From assembly GCA_008933995.1 (NCBI GenBank), contig WARS01000126.1, positions 524,001 through 588,000 of the forward strand: a stretch of DNA of 64,000 nucleotides. The letters run 5' to 3'. The position numbers and the translations under genes were made by a program. The first letter of the stretch is position 1; each line of letters begins with the position of its first letter. Positions 26,736 to 36,635 of the stretch are shown piece after piece. This stretch comes from Datnioides undecimradiatus. Taxonomy: Eukaryota; Chordata; Actinopteri; Lobotiformes; Datnioididae. Below the pieces are notes generated by a model. That model was not told where the DNA came from. It made no database searches and was given only the letters and a program-made list of their open reading frames with translations.

Positions 26736-28330
26736 TCAGGTAATGAAATAACTTGTAAGTATATCTGTAGCTTTCATGCAACCATAAAGGCAGATGATTA
26801 TCACCAGGGCATTTCCGGCGAACACATAGACCAGCGTGGTGGTCCAGAAGGCAAACAGGTACACGGTTCTGTCACAGTAAGCAACCGCAGCCGTGACACG
26901 ACCTGCTGCTGGAGTGCTGAGGTGGTCTCCGTTCGTCTCACTGCTGATGTTCCTCAAAGTCTGGTTGTTATCTGCTGCAGTGGGGGAATACAAACTGTTG
27001 TTGTGGCTGATTGGGTTGGTGGTGGTCTTGGTGTAGTTGGGGAGGTATATTGAATAAATCTGGTAACTACCTGAAGATGAAAAGACAAAAGAATAAATAA
27101 ATAAATTACAGTAACCATCTGTAAGTTCAGCAGATGTTTAAAGACTCCGCCAGATCATTATATGGAACTGGAACTGAAGATTAAGTATCTACTTTTAAGG
27201 AGGCACAATGACCAGAAGGCTTAATTGTGTTTAATTGAAATGATATGATGCACAAGAACACGCATCTTTTTACCATATATGAACCAGGCGAAGACGAACA
27301 GGATCAGGCTGATGGTCCACACGGTCCAGATCTTGTTGGATGTTGTTGCGGGACAGAGCTTTGGGAATGCAAACAGGCCGGTAATCTGCAGGGCCAGTAT
27401 CCCACACACCATCACATACACTGGAATAGTTGGTGCTGCTGGGCATTCGTACATGTACACTGCACCTGTTTGCACACAAGAAAGACATTTAGAGAACTGG
27501 GCCGCTCTGATTCTGCAGTTACTACAGGGTAGTGTAGACATTTAAAACTAGGTCTGACTATATATTATTTTTACTTCACAGAAGAGAAAATAGCATTAAC
27601 AGTGACTAATAATCTTTTTTGTTGTTGTTGATTCATTCATTTCTCTATCTGCTGGTAACATTTATCAGGCCCCCTTTGGGCAGCCCTAGAGTAGAGACTG
27701 GACCAAAACAAAGCTGTGCCCACCCGTGTCTCCTGAAGGTGAAGCATTTTGAGTTTACATTCGGTTCCACTGGGAATTCATATTTTTATGTGTTGAATAG
27801 TTTGGCTCAGCTCTGTTCAGTTTCAATGAACTTTGCCAAACAATAGGAAATAAAGTAGTTTTCTGTTTTGAACGCAAGGTATCTACATGCCAGTACAACA
27901 TATTTCATCCCACGAATTAAGTGAAAAACAATATTCCCAACAGGTGGTATTCTATTTTCCCGGCAGGATATGATATTGTTGGAGATTTGAAGACAATTGT
28001 GTTAAAACATGTAGAGCAGGAAAAGGATTTTTCAAACATGCATACTTAATAATTACTACATTAATACTGTTAAAAGTACCTATAAGCTTTAAGGTTTTTA
28101 AAATGATAGAATTATGAAATTAGGATCACTTACCTATTGTGATCTGGGCAATTGGGAACGCTGCTAAAAGGAGAATGGAGCATCCTAAAGAAGGTTACAG
28201 ACAATGGTCAAATTGATTGTTACTTAAATGACCTTGTTGTTATTCTTTGCATAGTTTATAACTTACCTGCGATAAACACACTTGCAGTAAACAGGTTAGA
28301 TAAACAGTTCCCCGGGAAGTTCCCCGCCAT
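26736..28330 (-). CDS. TMEM272-like four-pass membrane protein
   Basis: Four coding exons on the minus strand join in phase 1 throughout: 28330-28267, 28184-28134, 27465-27274 and 27070-26736, giving 213 aa. The protein has hydrophobic segments at about residues 22-42, 47-68, 84-103 and 171-198. The first two flank GAVYMYECPAAPTIPVYVMV, which resembles the conserved region of TMEM272-like proteins, abundant and uncharacterised in fish. The third-to-fourth segment loop carries two N-glycosylation sequons (NQT about 138, NIS about 143) and is probably extracellular. All borders have GT/AG consensus. The function is unknown; I assign family only and give no symbol because fish have many copies. 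Nothing in it appears damaged. Confidence 0.8.
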
Positions 28331-28339
28331 TCTGATAGA

Positions 28340-30545
28340 TGACAGGCTCCAGTCACCAACTCTAAAAGAGAAATGGACACTCCACCACCAGAGGTAAACA
28401 GACTGACACTGTGGGACACTTTCCAGATAGTCCAATTGGCTGATTGATTAAAATACGTGTTTACAAGATCAAATGAAGAGTTGAGTTTCATCAAGGAAAG
28501 GCAAAAGACTTACTGTCTGGCTTCTACCGGGTCTGTTCGTATAAATGAGTGTCAGTTTGTGTTGTTGGCCAAGTCAACATGTCTCAACTCCTCAGTGTGT
28601 CACTGGAGAGACACCTCAGGAGGAAACATTTAAGCAAGGAATTTCCTCTGTTGAGTCAATAAGACAGTATTAGTGCAATACTATCTGCCACCCCCCCGTA
28701 ACAGATTTCAGGTTCATAGGGGTTATTTAATTGATCACTTACCTGACAGAGGTTTGTACTAGTTAAATCTACAACCCGTTGGTGCTGCTGAAAATACACT
28801 CCAGACCAACACACTTTATTTTAGGAGATACACAACTTCAGAGATATTTTTCACTACAGATGCTGAGTGTATATCAACTTCTGCAGCTGACGTTTATATT
28901 ACTGGGTGTTGTAAATGGATAGGAATGGGAGCCACAATAAGATTTAGACATTTGAATCATATTCACTCTCCGTTTTAGCCTGTTTTGGTCTCCAACAGCT
29001 TCCTTAATAAATACCAGACAGATAATGTGCTCAATTCTGGCATTTTTGAGGGAAATATTAACCAAAAATTGAAGATTAAATGAATTTTTAACTGAAAAAA
29101 CAGCTGCCACTACACAAAGATGGAAAAGGCTCTTTTTCCAGCCCTGACTGGTGTCTGCTTCAGGCTGTGTCCAATCCCACAGTGGGGAAGCCTGTAAGTA
29201 GCTGTGGGGCTGAAATCCAGGACAAATACTGTAATGACTGTAAACCTCTAATGATACCACTTTCTGCTGCTCGTAAAGTTGAATGAGAATCAGATGAACG
29301 AACATTTTCATCCCCTCAGAGCTTCACTGCCAATCGACAGTTGGGCAGGAAGGGAACTATGTTAAGAATAAGAGGTTCAACGTGATGTAGTAAAAGTCAG
29401 GATGACAACAGTCTGATTTTGAAAAGCACCTCAAGGGACATATCTACTCCCAGAGTGCCTTGCAACAGTGCCTGACAAGAAGGTGTCGGGCCGCCTTTTT
29501 CTTATTACAGCTTTAACTGAGTCAGCATTGTTACTGGAGCCAGCAGATGATCTGATTAGTGCCTATGCAACACAAGTAGTTACCCAGAGGCAAGACAGGA
29601 AGGGTGGTGCTGTGCTACATGCACTGTGTCATACAGTGAGCGGTGTGTGTGTGTCAGTGTACATTAGTGTCAGCCCCAACATGCAAAAACCACGTGGTAT
29701 TATTTGGATGTGAGCAGATAAATCTCTGGTGACACCCTTGGTCAGAAATATTTAGTTTTTAGATGCATTTTTATGGTTTTATATGATTCTGTTGTATCGT
29801 TTTCCATTAACAGGTAGTAGAGAAGCTTGAGAGCAGGTGAATGCTGCAGTGGCGCAGTCTTTGCTACCATCTGCTGGTTTCTCAACAAATCAATATGAAA
29901 CCACAGTCTCTTATCTGAGGGAAAATTAAGGATAACAATAACAACAAACAATTACTAGATATACACTCATAAAGCTTCTTGTATGATTTTATATTTTTAC
30001 CACACAGCATGGTCATCATAATCACATTGAAACTGTACCTCCTTGAATCACGCGCCTATAAACAAAACTTTTGTTTTTGCCACAAGGGAAAATGAAGGGG
30101 ATTTTCTAATTTTGCTATCATGAGCACATAGCATTATTGTGCACATAGTAATATACTGATATGTGTCTTTTGGGCTTTGTACAGGCAAGACATTGGTCAT
30201 TAATGCTCAGTGGATGGCACCACTGATTTATAGGACAGTTTTAACCACCTACTATAGGGCTCCCCTGTCCTATACAGTGCACAGCTCACGTCAGTAGTAG
30301 TTGTAGTTTTTCCAGTCACAATGTTTTCTATCGCTCCTGTATAAATCAACAATCAGCTGCTTGGTTTTGTTGACATTGAGCAGCAAATTATTCTGTATGC
30401 GCCACTCTGCAAGACTGTTCGTTCCTTTCCAATATGAATTGTGATTGTTGTTTCAAATATAATGATGATAGTGGTGTCAATGACAGACTTATTAGCAAAT
30501 ATCAGTCATGTAAATATTGTAATATATATTACATATTACATTATA
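28340..30545. other. Intergenic stretch upstream of the TMEM272-like gene
   Basis: This presumably contains that gene's promoter and any non-coding first exon, which I cannot place. The longest frame (28874-29311, minus) shows no recognised domain and no splice partners, so I do not call it. Confidence 0.4.
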
Positions 30546-30547
30546 AA

Positions 30548-30792
30548 GATGTGTTCAGACTGTGCGGAAGGCAGTGGATACGGTGTCTTTTGTGGATATG
30601 CTGGTTGTGAATGCAAACTGGTGATGGTCCAAGCTGGCTTTGGGATTTCTTTGTGCTGGAGAACCAGTTTCCCAAAGTGCTTTGTCATAATTGGGGCTGG
30701 ACAGGCTGTACCTCATCTAGATACTGCATACTTCTCAGGTACAAGGGCGATAAATGATTTGTTCTGCCTGTGCTTCTTGGTCGCCGGACCAA
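30548..30792 (-). pseudogene. Decayed LINE reverse transcriptase fragment
   Basis: On the minus strand the pieces PATKKHRQNKSF, PIMTKHFGKLVLQH and, in a shifted frame, LDHHQFAFTTSISTKDTV follow each other. These correspond to the PVPKK, LTPIIMKCFEKLVLQH and LDPLQFAYRPNRSTDDA blocks of the RT fingers in teleost LINEs. A stop codon and a frameshift separate them. Only the N-terminal part of the RT survives; no YxDD block is present. This explains the 162-codon plus-strand frame in the same place, which is its antisense shadow. Confidence 0.6.
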
Positions 30793-31044
30793 AAGCTTCA
30801 ATAGCTTTTGCCCCAGCAAAAGTATTTAAGTGTTTCCTGAAAGATAAATTTAAATTCAAAACAATCTTTAAATCATCTGCAAGTGACAGCATAGCTGGGG
30901 TGGTACATGCTTTGTGCAAAAATAATTAACAGCATTTATTTAAATGTTGAATTACTGGGGAGGCACTGAGAGCTGCAGAAGCGAGGAGCTAACACTGAGT
31001 TGCAGCTTAACACTGAGTTCATGGACAGTAGATGGTTAGTTTGT

Positions 31045-31620
31045 TAAATATGGGGCTATAATTGTACCAAACTATATACAATGATGTAGCCAAACCTGTA
31101 AATGTGTAGACAAATCCCCAAATGCAGACATAGATCTGTAAATGTGTTGATAAATATGTAAATGCAGACATAATGAATGATTGGCAGATTTTGATTAATG
31201 GCAGTGCTTTCCTTTAAGACTGACAAACACTTTCCTACACTTGAGATCTGCAAATGCGTGTGGAGACCTCCGAATGCATGGGGAGATCTGACACAATCAT
31301 AACTCAGTTGAAAATATAGGTTCAGCTTTATGTTATATACACTTATTTTGTATCATTGCATAGATACACTATTAATTATGTGACCTCAACCCTACCCAGC
31401 ACAGCAATGTTGTGCTTAGAATCACTGGGTGCTGCCACCGCCCAATGGTATGTCAGCTGTGTGGCTACTGAGGCCCAAAAGACAATTCTTCCACACAAGT
31501 TTGCAGGTCTGCACACCTATTTGCAGATCTGCACACGCATTTACACATCGTTGTACGTATTTACAGATTTGTCTACACATTTGTAATTAGCTTTGCTATA
31601 TCCCCATAGTTATACAGTCT
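31045..31620. repeat. Fold-back (inverted) repeat with internally repeated arms
   Basis: The left arm begins 'tatggggctata', passes 'gatgtagccaaacctgtaaa' and continues with repeats built on 'tgtaaatgtgtagacaaatc'. Read on the minus strand from 31620, the right arm gives 'tatggggatatagcaaagct' then 'acaaatgtgtagacaaatct' and further copies such as 'tgtaaatgcgtgtgcagatc'. Shared order makes the arms an inverted pair separated by about 250-300 bases. Each arm consists of degenerate units of about 15-16 bases. No transposase is present; it could be a MITE or fold-back element. Confidence 0.6.
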
Positions 31621-31999
31621 ATCCAGGGCAAATACTAGGTTAAAAATACTGTTGTGCATGCAGCCCTGGTTTGGAAAACATGCAGTTTTCAGTTGATTGA
31701 CTTCAGTTAGTCTTTTCTGAAATAAATCAGTCTATAATTAAAAGATCTTATGCTCACTTGGGAGGGAGTGAGAGTGTATCTGTATATTGGGTATCTTAAG
31801 TATTCCGCTTGTTGTCTATTTGTATTTGCTTTAAACTCTTTTATTAACTTTCTAAAGTGTGAATAAGAATTTGTTCTCTCTTATATTAACATTATTGCAC
31901 AACTTTTCACCCACTTGATTCCACGTTACTTCCTGAACACATCCTACAAAATCTTCAAAACAGTACCGTCATGTCCATTTTATGCTTCATGTGCACATT
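31621..31999. other. Short intergenic stretch, nothing recognised
   Basis: A+T-rich sequence with no open frame or repeat family that I recognise. Confidence 0.4.
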
Positions 32000-32197
32000 C
32001 CAGACTTCTGCTAGTGCGTTTACTCCAGCCGGATCACCTTGGTGTGATCCGCCTCCACTTCCTCTTCCACTGCACGGTGCTGCTGCAGCGGGTCATGTGA
32101 CAGCTGATCAACACACACACGAGCGTAGCTGACAGGCGCACAGACTCGCTGAGGCAACGCCGCTGCACAAACACCCTGTCTCTCCACTGGCCCGAAG
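32000..32197 (+). promoter_or_regulatory. Candidate promoter and non-coding first exon of renbp
   Basis: G+C and CpG content rise here. The block contains a short palindrome (ggatcac/gtgatcc at about 32031-32052) and ends in a good splice donor, 'cccgaag|gtaagag', at 32197. The renbp start codon at 36636 is directly preceded by an acceptor-like 'tctttttgaaag|gaacg' at 36630. This fits a non-coding exon here spliced to that point. It is inference; no transcript evidence is available. Confidence 0.4.
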
Positions 32198-32579
32198 GTA
32201 AGAGGCACACTTTTATTTGCACACTTCTGTGTTTTTACTGGTGTTAAGACACTGTAACGTTGTAAGATTAGAAACTGCCGCTGCGCGGTGAGCACCGACG
32301 GCGGATCAGATCGCTTCTTTCGCTTTTTAACGGGACTGAAACACAAGAAGTCACACACCTCTTGTTGCCTTAGAGTTTAAAAACCAAACTATGGCATGCC
32401 TGCTGACTTGACTATTGAACTGGATTTGATGGCGAAAGATGCGCGATGCTAGAGGACAGTATAATAATTTCGTTCAGCCTCCAGCGTTTGCATTCTTTTC
32501 CTTTTCATTAGGGAAAACAGTGACTTGTATCAGGTGTAAAAGTACAGAAGTATAACCAGCTAAATGCAGCTTAAATAGG

Positions 32580-34446
32580 CAGAAACTGGAACATCAGTTA
32601 CAGCAGGACGGTGTGAAACAGGTCTGGTCTGGTATGAGGAAGATCACAGGCCTGGGGGGGAAGGGAGGACCCCTGCCTGTCGAAGATCAGGACCAGCCTG
32701 AAGGCATGAATGCCTACTTTAACAGATACGACAACTCTGCCTCCTCCTTTCATCAACTGCCTGTCCCCTTGCTACACCCCCTCACAGTCCAAAACCTTCC
32801 TCCCAGCCAACCCCCTCCATCTCCCATCCACCCACCAGCTCAGTCTCCACCCCCAACACACTCACCCATAACACTCCAGCCATTTCAGGTGAAGATAGAA
32901 CTGGACAGACTTAAAAAAGGAAAAGCAGCTGGTCCTGATGGTATCAGCCCTAGACTTCTTAGGACCTGCCCCAGTCAGCTGTGCAATATCCTCACACCTG
33001 GAACTACAAAAGGTTCCCACACTATGGAAAACATCCTGCATCGTTCCAGTTCCCAAAAAGAGCCTCCTTGTTGATGCCAGTGACTACAGGCCTGTAGCCC
33101 TTACTTCTCACATTATGAAGACACTTGAGAGGTTGGTCCTCTCCTACTTAAGACCCAGGGTGAGGACACAAATGGATCCACTACAGTTCACATACCAGCC
33201 CAACATCGGTGTGAATGATGCCCTCATCTACTTGCTGCAGAGGACCAATGGCCACCTAGACTCCTCTGATGCGACTGTAAGGATCATGTTCTTCGACTTC
33301 TCAAGTGCCTTCAACACAATTCAGCCAGGACGGCTGAGTGAGAAGATGAGGATGCTACAAGTGGAGCCAGCACTGGTGGACTGGACGACGGACTACCTGA
33401 CTCGCAGGTCACAGTTTGTGCGACTGAAGAACTGTGTCTCCAGTACACTCCTGAGCAGCACAGGGGCCCCACAAGCAACTGTCTTGTCCCCTTTCCTCTT
33501 CACAATCTACACATCAGACTTCCAGTACAACACTGACGCTTGCTTTCTTCTGAAGTTTTCTGATGACTCAGCGATCTTCCTGGTGGAGGTCAGGAAGAGG
33601 AGTACAGGGGCATGATTGCGGACTTTGTGGACTGGTGCAACCTCAGTCACCTCCAGCTGAACATCTCCAAAACTAAGGAAATGGTGATTGACTTCCAGAG
33701 GAGGAGGCCCTCCCCGGCCCCAGTCACCATCCACGGCATGGAGGTGGAGGTTGTCCCCAGTTACAAGTACCTGGGAGTGCACCTGGATGACAAGCTGGAC
33801 TGGTCCAGACACATGGAGACAGCGTACAAGAAGGGTCAAAGCAGACTGTATTTCCTGAGGAGGCTTAAATCCTTCAACATCTGCAGACCCTTTCTGTGTA
33901 CCTTCTACCAGACTGCAGTGGCCAGTGCACTGTTCTATGGTGTTGTGTGCTGGGGGGAGGGGCCTCGCTCTATGGACTGTAACAGACTCAACAAACTGAT
34001 TAAGAGAGCGAGCTTCACCATCGGGGCTGAGCTGGAGGTGTTTCGGCAGAGCACCTTCAGTCACAGACTGATACTGCCAAGGTGCAAGACAGAAAATAGC
34101 AGGAAATCTTTCCTGCAAGCTGCCATTAGACTCCATAACACACAGCAATAATAATTAAGGGTTGCACATTGCACTTTATAAGCTCCACATTGCACAATAT
34201 TCACTGATCTTGCACTGATTGTTTTTAAATATGTTACATTTTTTACATTTTTTATTTATTTATATATTTGTTTTTTCCCTTGCCATTAAAAAAAAAAAGG
34301 CCTTGTACAGATTCAGTTATACTTCCTTTAGCCTAAATTATCTTTTCTCTTTTAAAGTCATTTGCACTTCTTATTTATGGCTGATGTAACACCAGAATTT
34401 CCTGCAAAGGATTTATAAAGTACTATTCTATTCTATTCTATTCTAG
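32580..34446 (+). mobile_element. Rex1-like non-LTR retrotransposon, 5'-truncated
   Basis: The element encodes most of a reverse transcriptase and ends in a (TATTC)n tail at 34422-34445, a typical 3' end of target-primed retrotransposons. The 5' endonuclease region is missing. Visible RT blocks are KGKAAGPDGISPRLLR, FFDFSSAFNTIQPG, STGAPQATVLSPF, LKFSDDSAIF and YKYLGVHLDDKLDWSRH. Rex1/Babar is the best guess of clade from these motifs; an L2-related clade is the alternative. Confidence 0.8.
32583..34151 (+). pseudogene. Frameshifted LINE reverse transcriptase
   Basis: Three overlapping frames make up one former polypeptide. The first (to about 32992) holds the RT start, the second (about 32990-33590) holds fingers and palm up to the FSDD catalytic block, and the third (about 33590-34151) holds the thumb and C-terminus from MIADFVDWCNLSHLQLN. 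The family normally reads through these joins, so there are two frameshifts, near 32992 and 33590. The catalytic Asp pair is kept, but no full-length product can be made. It lies in the presumed first intron of renbp, in the sense direction. Confidence 0.85.
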
Positions 34447-35710
34447 TACAACAAAAAGCTGTGCAATCAGCTGTTAATAATTGTGCATTACTACAATTAA
34501 CAATAAGTTGCTGTGTTTGAGGTGTAAGCTACTCTTTAATACCCTGTTGCTTTGTGTAATATTAAAACCTGATCACGTGGTGTTGTGTTTGTGTATTTAT
34601 GTGTTAGTCCACAGTGGCCTAAGTGTATTTGCTGACTCAGTGTATTGGAGGAAGTACTACTTTTGCATTGAAATGTGGTCAAGGAAATGTATAAAAAGGC
34701 ATAAAATGGAAACTGCTGGTTAGTACTGCATGGTCATGCAGGTTTGAATTGAGCAGGTTTGGGATTTTTAATAATCAGGAGTGAAAGGACTTTCACCGTT
34801 TGTTGTCAGAGAATAAAACTAACATCATCACACACAGGTCCACAGGAATGAAATATTACTAGGCTTTTATTTACACTATGATAGAGGCCTATGTTTCAGG
34901 GTTATGATAAGGATAGTACTTAGCCAAGGTTTGCAAATTCATTTTCCTGATTTAAAAAAACAGAAAGCAAGCCAAGGATCTGAATTTGAAATGCACAGAG
35001 GAACATTGCAGCACTCTAAAATCAACTGCTTTGTTTCTGCATTTAAATTTGTAAAAAGGTGTATGAAAAGTAGTCTGAGTTAATTATACAGCACACAAAA
35101 TGAGACTAAATTAAAATCTATTGTGTGGATGGATGTGTATGGTTAATGTGCTCCTGGGGACTGTCTGCTTCCTGCTGTAAAAGCCTCCTGGGTAAACACA
35201 TTCTGATTCAAAACCATGCACACGCACATGCAGACACACACACACACATTAAATACAAACAGTTAAAGCAAAACACACAAGTACCGCATTTATTGACATA
35301 GGATATTGACAGAGTATACAGATTTGAACATAGTTGACCACCATCCCTGAAACAGTCTTAAGTTCAGCATACAGCCAGTAGACCAAGCACAGCCTTATGG
35401 AGCAGAAGTCTAACTTAAAACTTCTAATATTGTTTAATATAATATTGTCTCACCAAAATATGCAGCCGAGGACATCTATTTGAATGTTTTTGTGAGATAT
35501 AACAACAGATTTAGAAGAAGTCTTGACTCAAAGTCTCAACCCGTGTTTAGTAAGGTGTATCCTTGTAAGGAGCGTCTGACTTATGTGGGATTTTTGAGAC
35601 CATTGATGCTGTTTGAAGGAAAAGTCACTGATTACAGTTAAATATTCCTTATTCTTTATTATATGAGAAAAATAGTTTACATACTGACATATACTGATAT
35701 GACACAGACA
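34447..35710. other. Presumed renbp intron 1 sequence between two LINEs
   Basis: A+T-rich, with a short CA run near 35235-35248. No gene or recognised repeat. Confidence 0.4.
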
Positions 35711-36500
35711 ATCCATCCATCTGTCTTCTTCCGCTTATCCGGGGCCGGGTCGCAGGGGCAGCAGCTTGAGCAGGGATGCCCAGACTTCCCTCTCCCCAGA
35801 CACCTCCTCCAGCTCTTCCGGGAGGATCCCGAGGCGTTCCCAGGCCAGTCGAGAGACATAGTCCCTCCAATGTGTCTTGGGTCTTCCCCGGGTCCTCCTC
35901 CCGGTGGGACATGCCCGGAGCACCTCCCCAGGGAGGCGTCTGGGAGGCATCCGAAACAGATGCCCAAGCCACCTCAGCTGGCTACTCTCGATGTGGAGGA
36001 GCAGCGGCTCTACTTTGAGCTCCCTCCAGGTGACAGAGCTTCTCACCCTATCACGAAGGGTGCGCCCTGCCACCCTGCGGAGGAAACCCATTTCGGCCGC
36101 TTGTATCCGTGATCTTGTCCTTTCGGTCATGACCCAAAGCTCGGCTCAGGTCCTTCTTCGCCACAACGGAACGGTACATCAACCACATTACTGTAGCCAC
36201 TGCACCGATCCATCTGTCAATCTCACGCTTCATCCTTCCCTCACTCATGAACAAGACCCCCGAGACTTAAACTCCTCCACTTGGGGCAGGAACCTTCCTC
36301 CCACCTGGAGAAGGCAGGCCACCTTTTTCCAGTCGAGGACCATGGCCTCAGACTTAGAGGTGCTGATTCTCATCCCCGCCACTTCACACTCGGCTGCAAA
36401 CTGCCCCAGTGCACGCTGAAGGTCCTGACCCGAGGGAGCCAACAGGACAACATCATCCGCAAAAAGCAGAGATGAAATTCTGTGGTCCCCATACAGACAA
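35711..36500 (-). mobile_element. Rex3-like (RTE clade) LINE 3' fragment
   Basis: On the minus strand it ends in 'ggataagcggaagaagacag' followed by 'atggatggat', the short GATG-type tail that marks Rex3 elements of fish. Upstream are coding blocks of the RT (ISSLLFADDVVLLAPSGQDL) and the C-terminal region (SQLRWLGHLFRMPPRRLPGE, WRDYVSRLAWERLGILPEEL). It is strongly 5'-truncated, beginning just before the catalytic FADD block. Confidence 0.85.
35735..36500 (-). pseudogene. Broken Rex3-like reverse transcriptase C-terminal part
   Basis: The frame from FADDVVLL reads to QVEEFKS and then shifts at about 36262, where the family reads EFKYLGVLF; two bases appear missing. It resumes as MSEGRMKREIDRWIGAV up to VAKKDLS, then jumps to ELWVMTERTRSRIQAAEM at about 36140. 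A segment of about 20 codons that the family has between these points is absent. The final frame runs to the stop at 35735. The copy is inactive. Confidence 0.82.
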
Positions 36501-36635
36501 TATGGGCTGATAATAGCAGCCAACAGATACATCGGTCTGATTTCATCTGCTTTTTAAGGCAAAGGGAAACAAGGGGATGTGATTTATCATACGTTTTATC
36601 ACAAACTGATCATAGTTTTCTTTTTGAAAGGAACG

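Noticed and set aside
28874-29311. A 145-codon minus-strand frame
   Set aside because: No domain, no splice signals linking it to neighbours and no repeat identity that I recognise; too weak to call.
30441-30929. A 162-codon plus-strand frame, Cys-rich
   Set aside because: The minus strand of the same DNA carries reverse-transcriptase blocks, so this is an antisense shadow.
33507-34148. A 213-codon minus-strand frame
   Set aside because: Antisense shadow of the Rex1-like reverse transcriptase, whose plus-strand motifs are clear.
35663-36419. Plus-strand frames of 149 and 180 codons
   Set aside because: Antisense shadows of the Rex3-like LINE, which reads on the minus strand.
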